From Sphingomonas hylomeconis (GTDB taxonomy: Bacteria; Pseudomonadota; Alphaproteobacteria; Sphingomonadales; Sphingomonadaceae): a stretch of 64,000 bases of DNA. The notes under the pieces were generated by a model. That model searched no databases, was not told where the DNA came from, and saw only the letters and a list, made by a program, of their open reading frames with translations. Shown here in pieces: positions 25,514 through 36,215 of this stretch. The position numbers and the translations under genes are program-made. Position 1 is the first letter of the stretch; each line of letters starts with the position of its first letter. The stretch spans positions 124,001 through 188,000 of the forward strand of contig NZ_JANQBK010000004.1 of the NCBI RefSeq assembly GCF_025370105.1. The letters are read 5' to 3'.

Positions 25514-26041
25514 TCAGGCGGTGTGCGTCCGCGCATCGGGATCGGGCAGCGGTACGAAAGGCAGGCACGGCGCGCATCCCCACACATCGATCACCCGCCG
25601 GTAGCGTTCCTTCGTACCACGGTGTTCGATCAGAATCCGGAGCCGGCTGGGAATGATGCTGAGGCCGCGATATTCGGGGTCGATCCGGAGATGATCGAGC
25701 CGATCGCGTTGGACATAAGCCGCCACGGACGCAGCGAGCAACGCATGCGATGCCGCGGCCTCGGGCGTGACATAGCCGCTATTGGCCGGCGATTTCGATC
25801 CGCCCAGTTCGAGCGGCACGATGTAGATCTTGGCCAGCAGGCGTTTGCGGACGAGCTTGCTCGCGGCCATCCGGGTGGTGATGCTGGCGAAATCGATCGC
25901 GGCGGGCGGGGCCGGTACGCGGACCGCGCGGTCACGCATCGCGCTGACCGAGGCGATCGGGGCCGCGGCTGCCGCGAGCAGGACGCACAACGCCGCGCGG
26001 ACCGTGCGCGTCCATCCAGCCCGTTCGCCCAGATCGTCCAT
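25514..26041 (-). CDS. Unrecognised exported protein with C-terminal CAPC motif
   Basis: 175 residues, family not recognised. An N-terminal hydrophobic segment (RTVRAALCVLLAAAAAPIA, about 11-29) looks like a signal peptide or anchor. The body is mixed, with LRIDPEYRGLSIIPSRLRIL, a basic stretch HRGTKERYRRVIDVW and then GCAPCLPFVPLPDPD close to the C-terminus. A lone CxxC there could bind a metal or form a disulfide, but no thioredoxin fold is evident. The ATG at 26041 follows GGGGGGCG; upstream in-frame starts lack a ribosome site. Confidence 0.65.
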   Translation of the reverse strand: MDDLGERAGWTRTVRAALCVLLAAAAAPIASVSAMRDRAVRVPAPPAAIDFASITTRMAASKLVRKRLLAKIYIVPLELGGSKSPANSGYVTPEAAASHALLAASVAAYVQRDRLDHLRIDPEYRGLSIIPSRLRILIEHRGTKERYRRVIDVWGCAPCLPFVPLPDPDARTHTA

Positions 26042-26223
26042 CGCCCCCCGGCCCGATGCAGTTCCCGCTTGCAGTGTATCGCGCGCGGGCGAGACGACCA
26101 AGCAGAATATGGCCGATCCGGCTTAAAAAGCCGCCGTGCGGCTATCAGAATTTTCAGGAGCCGGCGGGCACGTCGGCGGCTTGGGCGGGTAATCTCGCCG
26201 TCCGCCCCCGCGGTTCGACGAAA

Positions 26224-26696
26224 TCAGGCGCGCGTAAAGTCCATGGTCCAGTTGGTTTCCCAGCTTTGCCCACCATCGGCGGATAAGGCTTGTTCCCACC
26301 GCGGGGTCTCGGTGTCGGTGTGCAGCCACAAGAAGCGGAGCTTGACCGGTACGCCGTCCAGCACGTCGTCCGCGAGGAACGTGCCGACGCCGTTCTCGAA
26401 GTGGCCGACCACCGGCACGTCAAGGGCGTGCGGCGCGCGCGAGTCGAGCCACCAAATCGCCCAGCGGCCTAGCGCGGGATCGAACGAGCGGATCGCCAAT
26501 GCGCGATACGCGCCCGCCGCGACATGCAGGACATTGTCCTCGATATTGCCATTGCCACCGAGCACCGGACGCATCTCGCTGGTGCCGTCAAACGCCTCCC
26601 AATCCTGGCAATTGGCTAGCCGGGCCTTCAGCTGCCGATGTGCGACGCGCCACCGGCCGATCTGAAAATCGAAATCGGCGCTCACGTCAGCGGGCA

Positions 26697-26697
<1 letters not shown>
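26224..26697 (-). CDS. DUF1579-like protein downstream of thiC
   Basis: 157 residues, soluble. It opens ADFDFQIGRWRVAHRQLKAR and continues with GNGNIEDNVLHVAAG, ALAIRSFDPALGRWAIWWLD and a C-terminal QSWETNWTMDFTR. This order (a 'DFxxGxWxxxH' start, then fitting of D...W strands) is the pattern of DUF1579-type lipocalin-like barrels; function is unknown. Its ATG shares one base with the thiC stop (TGATG), so it is translationally coupled and also under the TPP riboswitch. A role in thiamine use is possible but not shown. Confidence 0.75.
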
Positions 26698-28758
<2,061 letters not shown>

Positions 28759-28795
28759 CGGCCGGCATATGCCGTTGTCGGCGCGACGCCAAACG

Positions 28796-28825
28796 AAAAA
28801 GGGCCGGGCGTCGCCGCCCGGCCCT
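28796..28825 (-). terminator. Rho-independent terminator of the ferritin-like gene
   Basis: GGGCCGGGCG (28801-28810) pairs with CGCCCGGCCC (28815-28824), and on the minus strand a run of five T follows. It lies 25 bp after the stop codon and just before the thiC riboswitch, so it insulates thiC from upstream transcription. Confidence 0.85.
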
Positions 28826-28849
28826 CTTCTGCTGTCGCGCGGCGCGCGA

Positions 28850-29929
28850 TCAGGGGTTGGCGGTGCTCGTCTTGAACGCGGCAAGATTGGCGTTCAGCCC
28901 GTTGGGGAAGAAGCCGCCCATCGACGCGCCGGCCGTCTTGGCAGCGGTGTTGAGATAGACGATGTTGAGCACCTGCGACGGCGAGCGGCTATAGGCGATC
29001 GCATTGGCATCGGCGGGCACGATATTGGCATCGCCGTTGTTCGCCGTGGTGCCGTTGAGCGTGATACCCTGATCGCGCTCGGCAGTGGCACCGGTGGTGC
29101 CATCGAGGCTGTCGCGCGCATCCGAGATCTTGTTGGCATTGGCGATCAGGTCGCTGGACGGGGTCGCGATGCCCTTGGCATAGAGCACGGTGCGGACCAG
29201 GCCGGCATGATAGGCCTCGGCGGCGAGAATGCCGGCGGCGGCCTCGAGATACGCCTTGCTGGTGATCAACGGCGCCGCGCCCTTGTATGCCGAGACGCCG
29301 ACATCCTCGAAGATATAGGCGCCGAGCAGGAACGCCTCGGGCGAGGCATAGGGATTGAACATGTCGCCCGCGCCGACCACGCCGGCGGCGCGCGCCGCCG
29401 CGGTGAACGCGCCGTTCGCATCACCCGAGATATTGATGTTGGGCATGGCGACGGCGCTGCTGCCGATCGCCAGACGCAGGAAGCGCACGTGATCCGCCTC
29501 ATCCTGCGCGATTTCGCGGGCATAGGCGCCGACCAGCGCATCGCCCGAGAAATCGACCTGCGCACCACCGGTGACGGTGCCCGGTGCAGCACCGCTGCCG
29601 CCCTGGGTCAGGCTGGTCGACAGACCGGCGCCGTTGACGGCGTAGCTGTAGAACTGCGCCTCGAGATATTCGAGGTTGAGCGCGAAATTGAGGATGTCGA
29701 AATCGAGGTTGGCGGTCGGCGTGGGGGTCGAGGTGGCCGTCGCGGTCGGGGTCGGGGTCGGGGTCGCCGAACCGCTCCCATTGTCGTTGCCGCCACCGCA
29801 GGCGGACAGCAAGGCCAGCCCGCCGACGGCGGCGGTGCCGCTGCCGGCAACCTTGAGGAAGTTGCGGCGCGCGTCGCGCCGCTTGGCCACGGCGGCGAGG
29901 ATCTCTTGCACGTTGTCTTGGTCGATCAT
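28850..29929 (-). CDS. Exported ferritin-like domain protein (copy 1, TAT lipoprotein type)
   Basis: 359 residues. A twin-arginine signal (RRDARRNFLKVAG) leads into a lipobox-like LLSAC. A Thr-Pro-rich linker follows (TPTPTPTATATSTPTPT, about residues 57-73). The body is a ferritin-like four-helix domain (PF13668-type): [40 protein letters not shown] and AAAGILAAEAYHAGLVRTVL carry the Glu/His iron-type ligands. Such proteins are linked to desiccation or oxidative stress; activity is unproven. It has a tandem paralogue immediately upstream. Confidence 0.9.
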   Translation of the reverse strand: MIDQDNVQEILAAVAKRRDARRNFLKVAGSGTAAVGGLALLSACGGGNDNGSGSATPTPTPTATATSTPTPTANLDFDILNFALNLEYLEAQFYSYAVNGAGLSTSLTQGGSGAAPGTVTGGAQVDFSGDALVGAYAREIAQDEADHVRFLRLAIGSSAVAMPNINISGDANGAFTAAARAAGVVGAGDMFNPYASPEAFLLGAYIFEDVGVSAYKGAAPLITSKAYLEAAAGILAAEAYHAGLVRTVLYAKGIATPSSDLIANANKISDARDSLDGTTGATAERDQGITLNGTTANNGDANIVPADANAIAYSRSPSQVLNIVYLNTAAKTAGASMGGFFPNGLNANLAAFKTSTANP

Positions 29930-29983
29930 GTCGAAATTCCCTGAAATAAGATGTCGTAAACGGAGTGGATCAGTCGCCCGGGC

Positions 29984-30976
29984 TTAGCCGCTGGTCTTGA
30001 TCGTGCCGTTGACACCGTTGGGGAAGAAACCGCCGGCCGTGGCCGTGCCCGACTTGAGATAGACGATGTTGAGCACCTGGCCCGTCGTCCGGCTGTAGGC
30101 CAGGCCGTTTTCGTTGAGCGGCACGATGTTCGAGGCGCTGCCGCGATTGGCGATGCCCTGATCGTCGTCCGGTCCGGTGCCGGTCGTCTGGTTGAGCGAT
30201 GCCGAACCATCCAGCGAATCGCGCGCGTTGGAGATCGCCTCGGTCGCCTCGATCAGCCGCTTGGACGGCGTGGCGATGCCCTTGGCATAGAGCGAGGTGC
30301 GCACGATCGATGCGTGATACGCCTCGACCGCGAGGATGCCGGCAGCGGCCTCGAGATACAGCGTCGAGCTGAGCAGTGGTGCCGCGCCCTTATAGGCAGT
30401 GACGCCGACATCTTCGAACAGGAACGCGCCGAGCAGGAAATTCTCCGGCGAGGCATAGGGGTTGAATGCGCCGCCCGCGGTCAGGCCGGCGGCGGTGGCC
30501 GCTGCATTGAACGGGCCATCGGCGGCACCGCTGATGTTGATGTTCGGCATGGCCACGGCGGACGTGCCGAGCTGCTGACGCAGGAACGTGACGTGCGCCA
30601 GTTCGTCGGCCGCGATTTCCTTGGCATAGGCCGCGACCAGCGGATCACCGCTGAAATCGACCTTGGCGCCGCCGGTCAGCGTGCCGCCCGCCGTGCCCGA
30701 GCCGCTTGCGGTCAGGGTTGCGGGCAGGCCCGTGCCGTTCACGGCAAAGAGATAGAATTGCGCCTCGAGATATTCGAGGTTGAGCGCAAAATTGAGAATG
30801 TCGGCGTCGGTGAAGGTCTGTGCCGTCGCTACGCCGCTGCCCAGCGAAATTGCCGCGGCACCCGCGCCGGCAACGGCTGCGGCGCCAAAGGCGGCCTTGA
30901 AGAAGTCACGGCGTTCGTTGCGCCGCTCCGCGCGCGATTCGAATGTCTCGATCAGTTGCTGGTTCGTATCGGTCAT
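29984..30976 (-). CDS. Exported ferritin-like domain protein (copy 2)
   Basis: 330 residues, a paralogue of the gene at 28850. The N-terminus has a twin-arginine-type signal ([14 protein letters not shown]) cut near ATAQ, but no lipobox and no Thr-Pro linker. The domain repeats the same landmarks: [40 protein letters not shown] and [20 protein letters not shown]. Both end with a VLNIVYLN/K...GGFFPNG segment. The start is ATG 30976 (MTDTNQQ). The two genes are 54 bp apart and co-directional, so probably one operon; one may be membrane-tethered and the other soluble in the periplasm. Confidence 0.9.
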   Translation of the reverse strand: MTDTNQQLIETFESRAERRNERRDFFKAAFGAAAVAGAGAAAISLGSGVATAQTFTDADILNFALNLEYLEAQFYLFAVNGTGLPATLTASGSGTAGGTLTGGAKVDFSGDPLVAAYAKEIAADELAHVTFLRQQLGTSAVAMPNINISGAADGPFNAAATAAGLTAGGAFNPYASPENFLLGAFLFEDVGVTAYKGAAPLLSSTLYLEAAAGILAVEAYHASIVRTSLYAKGIATPSKRLIEATEAISNARDSLDGSASLNQTTGTGPDDDQGIANRGSASNIVPLNENGLAYSRTTGQVLNIVYLKSGTATAGGFFPNGVNGTIKTSG

Positions 30977-31190
30977 GCCGTTCGTCTCCCTTTTACGCCG
31001 GCGGACTCGTGCAGCGGCGACCCGCCCCGATCCGCCGATCCAGGGCAACTCGATCAGCACAAACCGTCCGTTCTGTGGCGCTGTTGCCAAGATCGGACGG
31101 GATGCGTCAACCAGATACGCATGGGATTGGAATTAGGATGCAACCCTTTACCTCGGCTGAACGACCCTTCGGCACGATCAGCCAGCGCGA

Positions 31191-32045
31191 TCAGAACGTA
31201 TAAGCGAGGCCGACCGCGCCGAGGAACTGATTGCGATCCCCCGCGATGCTGACGATCGGGCTGTCCGCGAAATCGCCCAGCAGCCGCGAATAGGAGGCGC
31301 CGGCGACCAGCGACAGGCCGTGCAGCAGATCGCCGGTCAGCGCATAGGTGCCGATCGCGGTGACCGAATAGTTCTTCCAGCCCTTGCCGGCATTGTAGGT
31401 CGGCAGCGTGCTGAGCAGTGAGCCGGCGGGGGTGACGCTGAAATAGGTATCGGCATATTCGCCACCGACATAGGCGGCATTGGCCGACAGGCCGACATAG
31501 GCCTTGCGGCTGAGCGGCGTGCCGTAATCGATCTGCGGGGTGATCACGTAGCTCTTATGCGCCTTGTTGACGTCCTGCACGTAGGACACGCTGGCGCCGA
31601 GCGTATCGTAATCCGAGGTGATCACGCCGGTGCGCGACAGGCCGGCATAACCGCCGACCTCGATCGCGGTGTCGCGCTCGCCGAGCGCCGCGACACGAAC
31701 ATTGTCGATCGTCTTGCGGCGGGTGCGGTCGAAATTGGCGCCGACCACCGGGCCGAGCTGGAAATCATAGCCCGGGCCGGCATCGTTGGGCACCAGATCG
31801 ACGAACAGTTGCGCGCCGCGGGTCGAGAAGTTGATGCCCGAAACCGAACCGCGGATCAGCGCGGCGGGAATGACCCGGTTCTTGCCCGAGCCTTCGAAGG
31901 TCGGCAGCGTGGCAACGCCGACCGCGACCGTCAGGCTGTCACCCCCGGTGGCGATCTCGGGCTGCGGCGTCGTGTCCTGCGCGGCGGCGGGCAGTGCGAT
32001 GAGAGCGGCAGCGGTCAGCGCCAGGCAGCGAAGGGTGAGACGCAA
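31191..32045 (-). CDS. MipA/OmpV family outer-membrane protein
   Basis: About 284 residues. A signal peptide (LTAAALIALPAAAQD) precedes a beta-barrel of the MipA/OmpV type: VGVATLPTFEGSGKNRVIPA at the N-terminus, RAYVGLSANAAYVGG-like strands, and the terminal AVGLAYTF with aromatic last residue. Members act as scaffolds for murein hydrolases or as small porins. I prefer the TTG start at 32045, which has GGAG 8 bp upstream, over the GTG at 32081, which lacks a ribosome site. It is a single gene; the preceding gap of over 200 bp to the ferritin gene holds no recognisable ORF. Confidence 0.88.
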   Translation of the reverse strand: MRLTLRCLALTAAALIALPAAAQDTTPQPEIATGGDSLTVAVGVATLPTFEGSGKNRVIPAALIRGSVSGINFSTRGAQLFVDLVPNDAGPGYDFQLGPVVGANFDRTRRKTIDNVRVAALGERDTAIEVGGYAGLSRTGVITSDYDTLGASVSYVQDVNKAHKSYVITPQIDYGTPLSRKAYVGLSANAAYVGGEYADTYFSVTPAGSLLSTLPTYNAGKGWKNYSVTAIGTYALTGDLLHGLSLVAGASYSRLLGDFADSPIVSIAGDRNQFLGAVGLAYTF

Positions 32046-32124
32046 GGGGTGTACTCCGGGTAAATTGGAAGATGGTTTCACCCGCGGAACGCCCGCTTGT
32101 GTGTTTGGCTCCGGGACGGTGCCG

Positions 32125-32556
32125 TCAGAACATATACTTCATGCGGATCTGTTGCCTTTCGGCATCACTTCTGAGCGTGAAGCGGGCCGCGGCGAAGCGC
32201 GGCGGGCCGAACAGGATCGCCGGATTGCGCGAAAAGCCGAACCCTTCGCGCGGGATGCCGGCGAGCGTGTCGAGCTTGTTGTTGCCATTCTCATCATGGA
32301 TCACCGCCATGGCATAATCGCCCTGCGGCAGCGCGCCGAAGGTGATCGCGGTGTCGCTGGCGGGCACCGAGCGGGTGGTGGCGCGCGCGTCGTCGACACA
32401 GGCGGGGAAATTCTTCGGGTCGGCGGTCAGGCAGATGCGCACCATGCCCTTGGCCGAGCGCAGTTTGGCGATGTCGATATGCAGGTCAGCGACCGGCATC
32501 GCTCCCGGCAGGAAGGCGAGCAGCCCCAGCGCCGCGGCGATCGCGCGCACGCGCAT
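32125..32556 (-). CDS. DUF2141 family exported protein
   Basis: 143 residues. The signal peptide MRVRAIAAALGLLAFLPGAM is followed by a small beta-sandwich of the DUF2141 type: HIDIAKLRSAKGMVRICLTA, GALPQGDYAMAVIHDENGNN and DTLAGIPREGFGFSRNPAI. These are the family's conserved segments; function is unknown. In sphingomonads such genes often adjoin carotenoid or lipid-modifying genes. The first 71 bp overlap the 3' end of the hydroxylase gene in another frame. Confidence 0.85.
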   Translation of the reverse strand: MRVRAIAAALGLLAFLPGAMPVADLHIDIAKLRSAKGMVRICLTADPKNFPACVDDARATTRSVPASDTAITFGALPQGDYAMAVIHDENGNNKLDTLAGIPREGFGFSRNPAILFGPPRFAAARFTLRSDAERQQIRMKYMF

Positions 32557-33277
32557 GGCGGAATTCCCCGATGCCGCGATCGGTGCCGCAGAGGCGGTCC
32601 CAGAACCGGAAGTAAAGGCCATAATTGCACCCATATCGCTCATGATGTCGCTGGTGGTGGCTGGCGGTAATGAGCCACCCTCCAAGGCGCCCCTTCCACA
32701 TCGGTGCCGGAAAGATCTCCCAGCCCATGTGATTGGTGACCCCCATAACCGTCATCACCGTGAGCACCACCCCCAGCGCGCCGACATGGATCGGAATTAC
32801 GATCACCAGTAGCGGAATTATCACAGCGCCGGTCAGCGCCTCGATCGGGTGGAAGGCCATCGCCGCCCAGGCGGTGGGCGGCCGACTGGCATGGTGCACG
32901 GCATGCGCGAGCTTGAACGGCCCCGGGCGGTGCATCCAGCGATGCGTCCAGTAGAACCAGGTGTCGTGCGCGAAGAGATAGAGCAGCACCGAGACCGGCA
33001 GATACCAGAGCGGATAGGCATGGACGTCGGCATAGACTTCGGTCCAGCCGCGATTCTGCCACCCCCAGGCGAGCACGCCCGCGGGAATGCCGTAGATCGC
33101 CGCCGAGGCCAGGCTCCAGCCGACCTCGCGGCGCATCTGGCGATCGAGCCCCGCATAGAGGCCGGGATGGCGCGCGCGGGTCGCCGCGGCGAATGCCCCG
33201 CTGACGATGAGATAGCGGACACCGACGATCGCGGTCATCGCGGCGGCGGAGAGCAGGATGGCGAGCGCGATGGACAT
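32486..33277 (-). CDS. Sterol desaturase/fatty acid hydroxylase family protein, carotenoid-linked
   Basis: 263 residues, an integral-membrane di-iron oxygenase. The His clusters are intact: HDTWFYWTHRWMH, HAVHHAS and HHQRHH. About four hydrophobic helices are visible (ALAILLSAAAMTAIVGVRYL; WYLPVSVLLYLFA; AVIIPLLVIVIPIHVGALGV). It lies head-to-head with crtY, 124 bp apart, so it probably modifies carotenoid rings, for example as a hydroxylase. Lipid hydroxylation is the alternative. The C-terminal ~25 residues are Arg-rich and unlike the family, and that is exactly the part overlapping the DUF2141 gene. Confidence 0.85.
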   Translation of the reverse strand: MSIALAILLSAAAMTAIVGVRYLIVSGAFAAATRARHPGLYAGLDRQMRREVGWSLASAAIYGIPAGVLAWGWQNRGWTEVYADVHAYPLWYLPVSVLLYLFAHDTWFYWTHRWMHRPGPFKLAHAVHHASRPPTAWAAMAFHPIEALTGAVIIPLLVIVIPIHVGALGVVLTVMTVMGVTNHMGWEIFPAPMWKGRLGGWLITASHHQRHHERYGCNYGLYFRFWDRLCGTDRGIGEFRHARARDRRGAGAARLPAGSDAGR

Positions 33278-33401
33278 CGGGGCGATATAGCGCCGCGGAG
33301 AGCGGAGACCTAGCGCCGATCGGCGATGCCTGCCGGTCGCGCGAACGGGCGGACAAATCGTCCACTTGCACCGCTGCCAAGATCGGCTACCCGCTAGTGC
33401 G

Positions 33402-34574
33402 ATGGCGAGCACCTTACATTGCGATGTCGCGATCGTCGGCGCCGGGCTGGCCGGGGGGCTGCTGGCACTGGCGCTAAAGCGCCGGCATCCGGCGCTCGAC
33501 GTGCGGCTCATCGATGCGGCGAGAACGATCGGCGGCAATCACGTCTGGTCGTTTTTCGGCAGCGATGTCGACGAAGCGGACCGCTGGATCATCGCGCCGC
33601 TGATCAGCTATGGCTGGCGCACCTACGACATCGCCTTCCCCGCGCATCGCCGGCAGATCGATGCGGCCTATTATTCGATTGAGTCCGAGCGGCTTGATAC
33701 CGTGATGCGGGCCAGCTTCCCGGCGCAGGCGCTGCTGCTCGGCCGCGCGGTGGCCGACATCGCCCCGACCGAAGTGACCTTCGCGGATGGCGACCGCATC
33801 GCCGCCAAGGCGGTGATCGATGCGCGCGGCCCCGGCGACCTGTCGCTGCTCGACTGCGGCTGGCAGAAATTCCTCGGCCGCGAATTCCGCCTCGCCGAAC
33901 CGCATGACGATCCACGCCCGATGGTGATGGATGCGACCGTGCCCCAGCTGGACGGCTATCGCTTCGTCTATTGCCTGCCGTTCGCGGCAACCCGGATGTT
34001 CGTCGAGGACACCTATTACAGCGACACGCCCGATCTGGATCGCGGCGTGCTGGCGGATCGGCTGCACGATTATGTCGCAGGCCGCGGCTGGCAGGTCGAG
34101 CAGGCGGCGCGCGAGGAAGCGGGCGTGCTGCCGGTGACGATGGGCGGCGATTTCGAAGCCTATTGGGCGAGCAGCGGGCGGGGCCTGGCCAAGACCGGGA
34201 TGCGCGCCGGACTATTCCACCCGACGACCGGCTATTCGCTGCCCGATGCGGTGCGCACCGCGAGCCTGATCGCCGGTGCGAGCGATCTCACCGGCGCCGC
34301 GCTGCACGATCTGACGCATGGCTTCGCCCGCGATCAGTGGCGCCGCCGCGGCTTTTACCGCATGCTCGACAAGATGTTGTTCCGGGCGGCAGACCCGGCG
34401 GAACGTTACCGCGTACTCGAACGCTTCTACCGGCTCGATCCGCGGCTTATAGGGCGGTTCTATGCAGGACGCTCGACCATGACCGACAAGGCACGCATAT
34501 TGACCGGCAAGCCGCCGGTACCGATCGGCCGCGCGATCCGCGCGATCACCGGAACCCATGGAGCAACGTCATGA
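33402..34574 (+). CDS. crtY: Lycopene beta-cyclase
   Basis: 390 residues, a flavoprotein that closes the ends of lycopene to give beta-carotene. The N-terminal dinucleotide site is DVAIVGAGLAGGLLALAL, followed by RLIDAARTIGGNHVWSFF, typical of CrtY. MDATVPQLDGYRFVYCLPF and GLFHPTTGYSLPDAVRTA are further family segments. The ATG at 33402 matches the family N-terminus. It overlaps crtI by 4 bp (ATGA) and leads the carotenoid operon. Confidence 0.95.
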   Translation: MASTLHCDVAIVGAGLAGGLLALALKRRHPALDVRLIDAARTIGGNHVWSFFGSDVDEADRWIIAPLISYGWRTYDIAFPAHRRQIDAAYYSIESERLDTVMRASFPAQALLLGRAVADIAPTEVTFADGDRIAAKAVIDARGPGDLSLLDCGWQKFLGREFRLAEPHDDPRPMVMDATVPQLDGYRFVYCLPFAATRMFVEDTYYSDTPDLDRGVLADRLHDYVAGRGWQVEQAAREEAGVLPVTMGGDFEAYWASSGRGLAKTGMRAGLFHPTTGYSLPDAVRTASLIAGASDLTGAALHDLTHGFARDQWRRRGFYRMLDKMLFRAADPAERYRVLERFYRLDPRLIGRFYAGRSTMTDKARILTGKPPVPIGRAIRAITGTHGATS

Positions 34575-36055
34575 CACCGCGCAGTGCAATCGTGGTCGGC
34601 GCCGGTTTCGGCGGCCTGGCGCTCGGCATCCGCCTGCAGTCGGCCGGCGTCGAGACGACGATCGTCGAGGCGCGCGACAAGGCCGGTGGCCGGGCGTACG
34701 TGTGGGAGAAGGACGGCTATACGTTCGATGCCGGCCCGACGGTGATCACCGACCCCGCCTGCCTGCAGGAATTGTGGGCGCTGACCGGCCGCGACATGGC
34801 CGACGACGTGACGCTCGCGCCGGTCCAGCCCTTCTACCGGCTCAACTGGCCGGATGGCGTGACGTTCGATTATACCAACGACGATGCGTCGCTCAACGCC
34901 CAGATCGCGCAGCTCAACCCCGACGACGTCGCCGGTTATGCCAAGTTCCTCGATTATTCGGCCGGCGTGTTCAAGGAGGGCTATGAAAAGCTCGGCCAGG
35001 TCGCGTTTCTCGATTTCGCCTCGATGATCAAGGCGGCACCGGCGCTGGCCAAATACCAGGCCTGGCGCTCGGTCTATTCGATCGTCTCGTCCTATGTGAA
35101 GGACGAGCATCTGCGGCAGGCGCTGTCGTTCCACACGCTTCTGGTCGGCGGCAATCCGATGACGACCAGCGCGATCTATGCGCTGATCCACAAGCTGGAA
35201 CGTGATGGCGGCGTGTGGTTCGCAATGGGCGGCACCAACCAATTGATCGCCGGCATGGTGACGCATTTCGAGCGGCTGGGCGGCAAACTGATGCTGAACG
35301 ATCCCGTGGTCAGCATCGAGACGCTCGGCGACAAGGCGACCGGCGTCACCACCGCGAGCGGCTGGGTCGGTCAGGCCGACATGGTGGCGTGCAATGGCGA
35401 TGTGATGCACGTCTACAAGGACCTGCTCAAGACCAACCGCTCGGGCCAGCGCACCAAGGCCAAGCTCGAGCGCAAGCGGTACTCGCCGTCGCTGTTCGTG
35501 GTGCATTTCGGGATCAAGGGCACCTGGCCCGGCATCCCGCACCACACGATCCTGTTCGGCCCGCGCTACAAGGGGCTGCTCGCCGATCTGTACGATACTG
35601 GGGTGCTGCCGGAGGATTTCTCGCTCTATCTGCACCACCCGACGGTGACCGATCCGAGCCTCGCGCCCGAGGGCCATTCGAGCTTCTATGCGCTGGCGCC
35701 GGTGCCGCACATGGGCAAGTTCCCGGTCGACTGGGACGAGATCGCGCCCGTCCTGGAAACGCGCATCCTGGACGAGATCGGGCGCCGCCTGATCCCCGAC
35801 ATCCACGAACGGATCACGGTGAAATTCTCCTATACGCCGAAGGATTTCGCGCAGGATCTGAACGCCCATCTCGGCAGCGCCTTTTCGCTCGAACCGATCC
35901 TGACGCAGAGCGCGTGGTTCCGCGTGCACAATCGCGACGATCATATTCCCAATCTGTATTTCGTCGGCGCCGGCACGCATCCAGGCGCGGGTATTCCGGG
36001 CGTGGTCGGCAGTGCCAAGGCGACTGCCGCGCTGATGCTGGAGGCGCAGGCGTGA
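34571..36055 (+). CDS. crtI: Phytoene desaturase
   Basis: 494 residues. It converts phytoene to lycopene with FAD. The dinucleotide motif VVGAGFGGLALGIRLQSAG is followed by TIVEARDKAGGRAYVWEKDG. The C-terminal motif FVGAGTHPGAGIPGVVGSAK is the CrtI signature. The long upstream extension of the frame overlaps crtY and is not coding. It is followed by a palindromic repeat, then the LOG gene and crtB. Confidence 0.96.
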   Translation: MTPRSAIVVGAGFGGLALGIRLQSAGVETTIVEARDKAGGRAYVWEKDGYTFDAGPTVITDPACLQELWALTGRDMADDVTLAPVQPFYRLNWPDGVTFDYTNDDASLNAQIAQLNPDDVAGYAKFLDYSAGVFKEGYEKLGQVAFLDFASMIKAAPALAKYQAWRSVYSIVSSYVKDEHLRQALSFHTLLVGGNPMTTSAIYALIHKLERDGGVWFAMGGTNQLIAGMVTHFERLGGKLMLNDPVVSIETLGDKATGVTTASGWVGQADMVACNGDVMHVYKDLLKTNRSGQRTKAKLERKRYSPSLFVVHFGIKGTWPGIPHHTILFGPRYKGLLADLYDTGVLPEDFSLYLHHPTVTDPSLAPEGHSSFYALAPVPHMGKFPVDWDEIAPVLETRILDEIGRRLIPDIHERITVKFSYTPKDFAQDLNAHLGSAFSLEPILTQSAWFRVHNRDDHIPNLYFVGAGTHPGAGIPGVVGSAKATAALMLEAQA

Positions 36056-36067
36056 TGACCACTGCAA

Positions 36068-36209
36068 TCCTCCCCGGAACGGGGAGGGGGACCGCGCGCT
36101 TCTTCAGCGCGTGGTGGAGGGGGACCTCCACTCGCGCTTCGCTGCCGGCCAACCCCCTCCACCATTTGCCGGAAGAGGCAAATGGTCCCCCTCCCCGTTC
36201 CGGGGAGGA
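36068..36209. repeat. Palindromic repeat between crtI and the LOG gene (unit R3)
   Basis: Outer arms CCTCCCCGGAACGGGGAGGG and CCCTCCCCGTTCCGGGGAGG are complementary and each folds on itself. Inside lie a GCGCGCTTCTTCAGCGCG hairpin and CCATTTGCCGGAAGAGGCAAATGG-type stems. The right end GGGGAGGAG lies 6 bp before the LOG ATG and serves as its Shine-Dalgarno sequence. Confidence 0.85.
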
Positions 36210-36215
36210 GCAGAA

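Noticed and set aside
29700..29780. Tandem GGGGTC-type repeat as a microsatellite element
   Set aside because: It encodes the Thr-Pro linker of the ferritin-like protein and is explained by that.
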